Assembly (NCBI RefSeq): GCF_905404315.1
Contig: NC_066273.1
Coordinates: 5,580,001 to 5,644,000, forward strand
DNA length: 64,000 bases
Direction of reading: 5' to 3'
From: Leptidea sinapis
Lineage: Eukaryota; Arthropoda; Insecta; Lepidoptera; Pieridae
The position numbers and the translations under genes are program-made. Shown in pieces: positions 57,867 through 64,000 of the stretch. Under the pieces are notes generated by a model, which had not been told where the DNA came from, did not search any database, and worked only from the letters and a program-made list of their open reading frames with translations. Position 1 is the first letter of the stretch. Each line of letters begins with the position of its first letter.

Positions 57867-58359
57867 CATGCAGTACCTTGTTTGATAGTCTCACTCAGTC
57901 GCGATGTTTCTTTGAAGTCTACTGCATAAATTAAAATACTTTATAGGTAAATTAAATTGAAAATCATTCCACGAAATATGAAATTTCTCATAAAGTCCTA
58001 CGTGCCTCAAGAGATTAAGGCTTCGGAGGCTGGTATAATAAATAAAGAGATTACTGCTTTTCAAATTTAGATTTGGGACGTGTAGCTCTGACGTTTTATG
58101 AGATACAGAACAAATTGTATTGAATAAGCTTCTTTTACCGAAACAATCCTGTATTTTATTAGTAATAGTGTAAATCCGACAGAATTAAATATATAATTTG
58201 ATGAGAAAATAGTCATAGGTATATATTAGTTCAAAGTTATTAACAATGGACACATATTCTATGTTTTAGGACGAATATATTTTATGTTTAAGGTTGGCAA
58301 AAGGCTTTACGGCTGTCTTTCCGACCACCTGTCGGGTGCCCCTTGGTTTGTTATATTGT

Positions 58360-58610
58360 GGTATTCTAGAAGCTATCCCGCTCAAAGTCACGCATGGCGA
58401 GTGTAGGTACCTACTATTACAATTGGCTTGGCACCGACTTCAAAGTAGTCATGTATGTAGACAAAAATTTGCATAAAAAATGTTCATAAAATGAAAACTA
58501 TTAAAATGAAGACGGATCATAAATCTCAGCGTAATCGATGAACTTACATAAAAAAAACGATCGAATTGAGAACCTCCTCCTTTTTGAAGTTGGTTTAAAA
58601 ATTGTGGCCA
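58360..58610 (+). repeat. dispersed repeat (GAAGCTATCCCGCTC family), copy 1
   Basis: GAAGCTATCCCGCTCAAAGT, GGCGAGTGTAGGTACCTAC and GAGAACCTCCTCCTTTTTGA, then AGTTGGTTTAAAAA recur at 60960-61140. The GAAGTCGGTTA end also appears at 49497-49510. Confidence 0.65.
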
Positions 58611-60950
58611 TGTAGTATGATTTGTATGTTGGCCGACAGAACTTCATAGCCATCTCTCCGTAATACCGCGCGCTCATTGGTCAAATCAAACTGCGCGCGC
58701 TTCCTCAGTTTCCTGTAACACATTTCCGTCCCTCTTCAAGAAATAACGATAAAGATGTAACACATCATAAAAACATCCCTTTAGAAATTACAATACAGAT
58801 ACATCTACAATGGGGATACGCAAGTTCAACGTGCACTTAAAAGATGTTTTTATATTTTCATTTTTTATCTTTAATTTTTTTTTCTGGAATTCTTGAAGCT
58901 ACTACTAAGTGTTAATGTTGTAGTATTGGATGTGCTGTAAGAAATCTAAAACCACGAACAAAGTGACGGTAAAAGTAAAAACTTTCAAGAACACAATACA
59001 ATAGTAAGCATAGCAAGCAGGAAAACAGATTTTAGCTAAAACTAATACTTTTTTCAAACAATCAGTCACAAAAATTGATTCAGTTATGTTAAACACCGGC
59101 TAAAAATAGCTAATCGTAACATAAAAATAAAATTTTAGATATTTCCAGTCTATAATATCCTCGTACATAACTGCTAAACTGAAATACAACCAAAATTAAT
59201 ACCTTACATCTTGTTTCTTTAATCACGTCATGTGTAATAAATCATATAAGCTGAGATACAAAATTGGACGAAGGAATCCAATTCTAATTGGATACATACT
59301 TAGAGCTATCAATACTCGTTGATTGATGATATTGAAGCTTCAGTATATTGGTAGAGTCATGAATCAGGCATGACACTCGTAAATCAGATAAATGAACTAG
59401 TTTTCTGGCGTTTATAACACTCGTTTTGGTATTACCAAAATACATGAATTATTCTAAACGGTGATCCCAACGGCTTTGAGATGGGATCGTTTATCAGTCT
59501 AGACTAGCTGACCTGGCAAACATTGTTTTGCCACATAAATTATTTTTAGATGTTTTCATAAAAATAATCCCTTTAGCAAAGTTCTATGACAAGGCGCCCC
59601 TGAACTCGTCTAGGATACGAAATGCCTTTATTTCGCACTAATTATAAGTATACAGAGTAAATTTATTGATCATAAAGTCGAATTGATAAAATATATATCT
59701 AATATGTATTTTAAAAACAGAAACTACATGTCCATTGTCTTCAATAACTATAAAACCCAATATGTTGAATATTTAGAATTTTGAAAGTCAAACCTTGTTG
59801 GATATCCAAGCGTATCGAGAACTTGAATCTTAGAACAGTTTGTTTGCTAAAAGAAACAAAATGCCTACAGCTAAGGTATATCGAATTTCATAAAAGCAAG
59901 ATTTTAAAATTAGATTGCGTTTCAGATTCGCTGGAGCGCAGTTAAGTTTAGTATCAACTATCAATTTTTTGCTAGAGCAAGGGCGCCACTGTTTTTATGT
60001 ATGTTTTATTAGTTTTGTTTTGAAGTAGCCTTTGATTTACATAAGCCATGGTTCAAAAGCTACTTATTCAAGTCAAATAAGGGCACTCTCCTTTGTATTT
60101 TTAACATATTGTAGTTTTAGTGATACCAAATCAATATATAAATGTTAAATATTTGTAACCCCCTGTTTTTTTTACAATTTCTCGAAAACGGTATATGTAG
60201 GACAAAAGAGTTTAAGGTGAAGTGTTCTGCTCAAAGTTCTACATAGAAAAGGTTCTATCGTTTTTAGCTCCAGTCGAAATTAATCATGCTAGGAAGGTGT
60301 TCAAGTGTAATTAAAATTATTAAAATAAAATGTGGGTAGTAATAAATAATAAATATTTTATTACCCTGCTGAAAATACCACATTCAGATGTTTTATTACT
60401 AGATATATTAAAATATGTTTTTGTGTTAAAAATATATAAAGTTACATTAAAAGTTTTATGAGAATTTTCGTATATAATAGTGATTCTGACTGGTTCTTCA
60501 AAACTTATAGGGCGTGACTACAGCACAATTTCGAGTGAATAATTCAAAATAAATTTAGTTATATAAGAGGCTTATAGTATTTTGTTTATGTTTAGGAGTC
60601 AAAGTTGTCCTCCTATTAATAGTTTCAATAGTTCGAAGGGAATTCCTTGAAGAACTGAAAAACAAACCACTCGTGGACGTGCTAAGAACTAGCTCTAATC
60701 GCCAAAACATTCTATCATTTAATTTATCGAATTAACTATAGAACATTTGGAATAAATAAAGCCGACGAGAAGATAAGTTTAATTTAAGTTCTGTATATTT
60801 GTATCTAAGCTTTCAAAAAAACTACGGTTAAAATAACTTAATAAAGATTTAATTTAATGCACCTCTTATGTAAACCTGACACCTTTAATATTAACAAAAT
60901 ACTACCTATAGATACAGTTTAAGTCAGTGCCTGACCGATTGGGATATCTA
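58610..60950. other. mostly unique non-coding DNA
   Basis: Long AT-rich stretch without genes. 58650-58700 has a GC-richer patch (CCGCGCGCTCATTGG, CTGCGCGCGCTTCCTC). 59505-59560 starts with CTAGCTGACCTGGCAAACAT, the inverted CTAG end of a Helitron-like element. Confidence 0.45.
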
Positions 60951-60954
60951 TTCT

Positions 60955-61145
60955 TTAGCTTCGTTTACGAAGCTATCCCGCTCAAAGTCACGCGTGGCGA
61001 GTGTAGGTACCTGCTATTACATTTGGCTTGGCAAGTATGAATCATGTTAATCGGATCATAAATCTCAGCGTAATCGGTGTACATACATATAAAACACCGA
61101 TCGAATTGAGAACTTCCTCCTTTTTGAAGTCGGTTAAAAATTCAG
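60955..61145 (+). repeat. dispersed repeat (GAAGCTATCCCGCTC family), copy 2
   Basis: Same blocks as 58360-58610, ending CTTTTTGAAGTCGGTTAAAA. The middle CATAAATCTCAGCGTAATCG is shared. Shorter than copy 1. Confidence 0.65.
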
Positions 61146-61149
61146 GATA

Positions 61150-61400
61150 GACATTGGACCAAATGAAACTCTGTGACGCACCTGACGCGTGACGTGTACT
61201 TGAGACAAGTAATGAATGTTTGCGTCAGTCAGAGGTGAAATTGTGTGTGAAGCAGCAGCGGCTAGCCGTCGCTCCCATTAAGTCACTTGGACGCCAACCG
61301 CGCCACGAAACCGGCTAGGACGCGCTCGAGTATGATAGCGTCATGACGGGCAACGTGTCACGCTCACAATGATTGTCGCTTGGACGTACGGACGTACTAA
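61150..61400. promoter_or_regulatory. GC-rich unique patch, possible regulatory element
   Basis: GAAGCAGCAGCGGCTAGCCG, CGCCAACCGCGCCACGAAAC, CGGCTAGGACGCGCTCGAG and ATAGCGTCATGACGGGCAAC stand out from the AT-rich intron and match no other repeat in the window. No open frame or splice signals. An intronic enhancer or alternative promoter is possible but unproven. Confidence 0.3.
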
Positions 61401-61824
61401 TGAAGATTTCGAAAAATACATCTATGGAATCAAATTGCTGTTATTTATATGCAATACATTTTAGGCAGACAGCCATCAATTAGAGTGCTATTAAAATGAA
61501 AAGTTCAAAAGTTAAGCGTCCCTATAAGTATCACGTTACCTTAAATATTTCTTTGAGACTAGTTTTTTGTTAACAATTTCAATATGATTGCCGGTCTAAA
61601 TAATCATAGAAACACTATGGCTATAATTTGGAAGGTTTTCGATCCGATATAGAACGAATACTGGACCATGATGATCATTATAAATCTAAAATAATAATAG
61701 TATATCATAGTAATCATTCAACTTTCCACGGACAACCAAAATATGCAATGAACTTATTAATAATAATAATAATAACTTAATGGGTGAGTACAGGTTATCA
61801 ATTACCATATGGTGACACATACTT

Positions 61825-62160
61825 ACCAGTGGGAGGCTCCTTTGCACAAGAAGCCGGCTAGATTATGGGTACCACAACGGCGCCTATTTCCGCCGTGAAA
61901 CAGTAATGTGTAAACATTACTGAGTTTCGGTCTAGAGGGCGCCGCTAGTGAAATTACTGGGCAAATGAGACTTCACATCTGATGTCTCAAGGTGACGAGC
62001 GCAATTGTGGTGTTGCTCAGAATTTTTGGGTTTCTCAAGAATCCTGAGCGTCGCTGCATTGTAATGGGTAAGGGCGTATCAATTACCATCAGGGCGTATC
62101 AATTACCATCAGCTGAATATCCTGCTCGTCTCGTCCCTTATTTTTATAAAGAAAAAAAAA
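61825..62160 (+). mobile_element. SINE family A, near full-length
   Basis: Plus-sense from ACCAGTGGGAGGCTCCTTTG to CGTCCCTTATTTTTATAAAG and an A-run. Contains an exact 20-bp tandem duplication (AGGGCGTATCAATTACCATC at 62071-62090 and 62091-62110). Faces an inverted copy 430 bp away. Confidence 0.88.
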
Positions 62161-62329
62161 TGTGTTTCGTTTCTTGTTCATTCCTATGCTATAAAGAGCA
62201 GAGACAGTAAAAGAAAAAGAAGACAGAAAGTATAATCAAATTGATCGTAAAAGTGTATGTAATGTGGCAGTCCTAAGTAGATAAATACTTCGGAAAATAT
62301 TTCAATCATGCAATATAAAGTTTATTCAC

Positions 62330-62580
62330 ACAAAAATAAATCTTTAAGGCTAACGATACGGTTACATACTATCACGCGCCGCGACCAAACCTCTTTTGCT
62401 TTGCTCCATTAGGATTTCCATTTATTTTTTGTCCACGTAGATACCTGTCGGACTTCGGGGCTTAGACTTTTTATAAGGCGCGGGACGAATACAGAATTTC
62501 TTTAGCGAGAAATAAATGATACGGCGGCGTGCAAGTATGCGGGATTGTGACGAACTATATTGTGGATCGATTCGATTATG
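62330..62580. other. unique GC-moderate sequence between SINE copies
   Basis: TACTATCACGCGCCGCGACC, CGTAGATACCTGTCGGACTT and GATACGGCGGCGTGCAAG. No frame or known repeat was recognised. Confidence 0.3.
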
Positions 62581-62587
62581 AACAGTT

Positions 62588-62925
62588 TTTTTTAATGAAA
62601 ATTAGGGACGAGACGAGCAGGGCGTTCAGTTGATGGTAATTGATACGCCCTGTCAATTACAATGCAGTGCCGCTCAGGATATTTGAAAAACCCAAAAAGT
62701 CTGAGCGGCACTACAATTGCGCTCGTCACCTTTAGACATAAGATGTTAAGTCTCATTTGCCCAGTAACTTCACTAGCTACGGCTCCCTTCAGACTGAAAC
62801 ACTGTAATGTTTACACATTACTGCTTCACGGCGGAAATAGGCGCCGTTGTGGTACCCATAATCTGGCTAGATTATGGGCTGGGAGAAGCCGGCTGGCTTC
62901 CTGTGCAAAGGAGCCTCCCACTGGA
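62588..62925 (-). mobile_element. SINE family A, near full-length, inverted
   Basis: Antisense copy with T-run at 62586-62594 and CCTCCCACTGG at 62915-62924. A perfect local palindrome CCCATAATCT-GGCT-AGATTATGGG at 62855-62878 marks an internal template-switch-like rearrangement. Confidence 0.88.
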
Positions 62926-63184
62926 AAAACTTGAAAGTATCGTCTTGGCACTAATAATTATTAAAATTGAGGTGCATTACACAAACTTATAACATTAAAG
63001 CGTGGTTTGATCTTTTAAAAAAGCTAATTTTCTGGGATATTGTGTTAAAATATGTCGTTTTCATTCAAAATATGGAATATAATATTTATGAATAACTTTC
63101 ACTCATAATATTAAACATACAAAACCTAAAAAAATATATTTAAAGTATATTATCAGTAATTATATATTAAAGTATATATATCAG

Positions 63185-63775
63185 TGCGGCCGATATTAAT
63201 ACTATATTTGTGCTGCAGAAGAGGGCTATTCGCGCGATTTATAACCTAGGTCCTAAAGAATCATTAAGAGAAAAATTTAAAGAAATAAACATTTTGACTG
63301 TTGCTTCTCAATACATTTTTGATAATGTTTTGTACAGCACATTGAGGAATTTTCTAGAAACTGTGACATTCATAATGTTAACACGAGGAACAAACATAAA
63401 CTTGTTATGCCTACTACTCGGTTGGGTCGAGTTAGTAAGTCTTTTGTTGGGCGATGTATATGCTTCTACAATATGATCCCAGAAAATGTACAAAACAAAT
63501 GTGTTACGAAATTTAAAAGAATTGTTAAAAAACGTTTGTGTGGGAAAGGTTATTATAGCATAAACGATTTTCTTAATGACACCACGGACTGGGAATAAAG
63601 CGAACACCCTCAGGCTCTTTAATTATAAATGTTTGTTGTACGATATTACATTGTAATCCATATTTTATATTAAAAAAAAAGCCCGCTGAGTTTCTTGCGC
63701 CCATTCTTCTCAGGTCTGGGGCAGTCTCTTTTGAATCCTATTTTGAATATAAATATTTGAATTTGAATTTGAATA
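63185..63775 (+). mobile_element. LINE ORF2 C-terminus and 3' UTR, frameshifted
   Basis: Two overlapping plus frames together encode LQKRAIRAIYNLGPKES and IFDNVLY, then SKSFVGRCICFYN, VTKFKRIVKKRLCGKGYY and INDFLNDTTDWE: the thumb and C-terminal region of a jockey/CR1-like ORF2. A frameshift lies near 63340-63420. The 3' UTR (GCCCGCTGAGTTTCTTGC, TTCTTCTCAGGTCTGGGG) ends in TTTGAATTTGAATTTGAAT, a short tandem tail. About 200 codons, the longest LINE remnant of its family here. Confidence 0.85.
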
Positions 63776-64000
63776 CAATATTATATTATTACTATGTTTT
63801 AAGAACAAAACAATTATGTATATGTTTATAAAATTAAAGAAAGAATAGTTATTTGTTCAAAAATTGAGCAAATTTATTTTTTGCTGCGAGTGCTGACTTT
63901 AAATCACGAATTGGCGAAGTAGTCGAATAAGGATTCTAATATAGACTACTGTGGTTGTGAGTGATTTAAAGACATGAGACAAAAAAAAATGCTCTCGTGT

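Noticed and set aside
58294..58476. 60-codon open frame
   Set aside because: It lies in a dispersed repeat also present at 60955-61145.

Overview
The window is AT-rich, intron-rich animal DNA, almost certainly from a moth or butterfly. The evidence is the dense mix of repeats usual in Lepidoptera: mariner relics, Helitron-like elements ending in CTAG, tRNA-derived SINEs, short 3' ends of several non-LTR retrotransposons, and many small terminal-inverted-repeat (TIR) elements. The species cannot be named from this sequence. There are no prokaryotic features, no functional tRNA or rRNA genes, and no CRISPR.

Two host genes are well supported, both on the + strand. (1) Seven exons between 2319 and 12919 are the 3' part of a gene whose last 321 codons encode a PDZ domain followed by two pleckstrin-homology (PH) domains. 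Every junction has GT/AG borders and matching phases, and the gene ends with a stop at 12917-12919 and AATAAA at 12962. Its 5' exons lie left of the window. (2) An exon at 39818-40710 carries the start codon, a low-complexity N-terminal region and the first one and a half zinc fingers of an Odd-skipped family transcription factor, most like bowl. The intron opening at 40711 splits the second finger, and the remaining fingers lie beyond the right edge. Positions 40711-64000 are therefore probably one large intron. A GC-rich island at 20.86-21.06 kb is a candidate, unproven, upstream promoter or non-coding exon for this gene.

Layout: 1-2318, repeats and probably an intron of the PDZ-PH gene; 2.3-12.9 kb, the PDZ-PH-PH gene with intronic SINEs, a mariner relic and a long GT microsatellite; 13-39.5 kb, a repeat-filled stretch with nested LINE insertions, a second mariner relic and a four-copy tandem repeat near 30.4-31.1 kb; 39.6-40.7 kb, the zinc-finger exon, directly preceded by a LINE relic; 40.7-64 kb, probable intron with more SINE, LINE, Helitron-like and hAT-like elements, a 39-bp in-frame minisatellite (50.25-50.48 kb) and one speculative small two-exon gene with a TATA box (47.3-47.8 kb).

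The two genes show no sign of working together: one is a probable membrane-associated signalling adaptor, the other a developmental transcription factor. I found no convincing new multi-gene system. The best leads are the candidate small gene, the SINE insertions lying against splice sites of the PDZ-PH gene, the tandem arrays, and several well-dated nested insertions.
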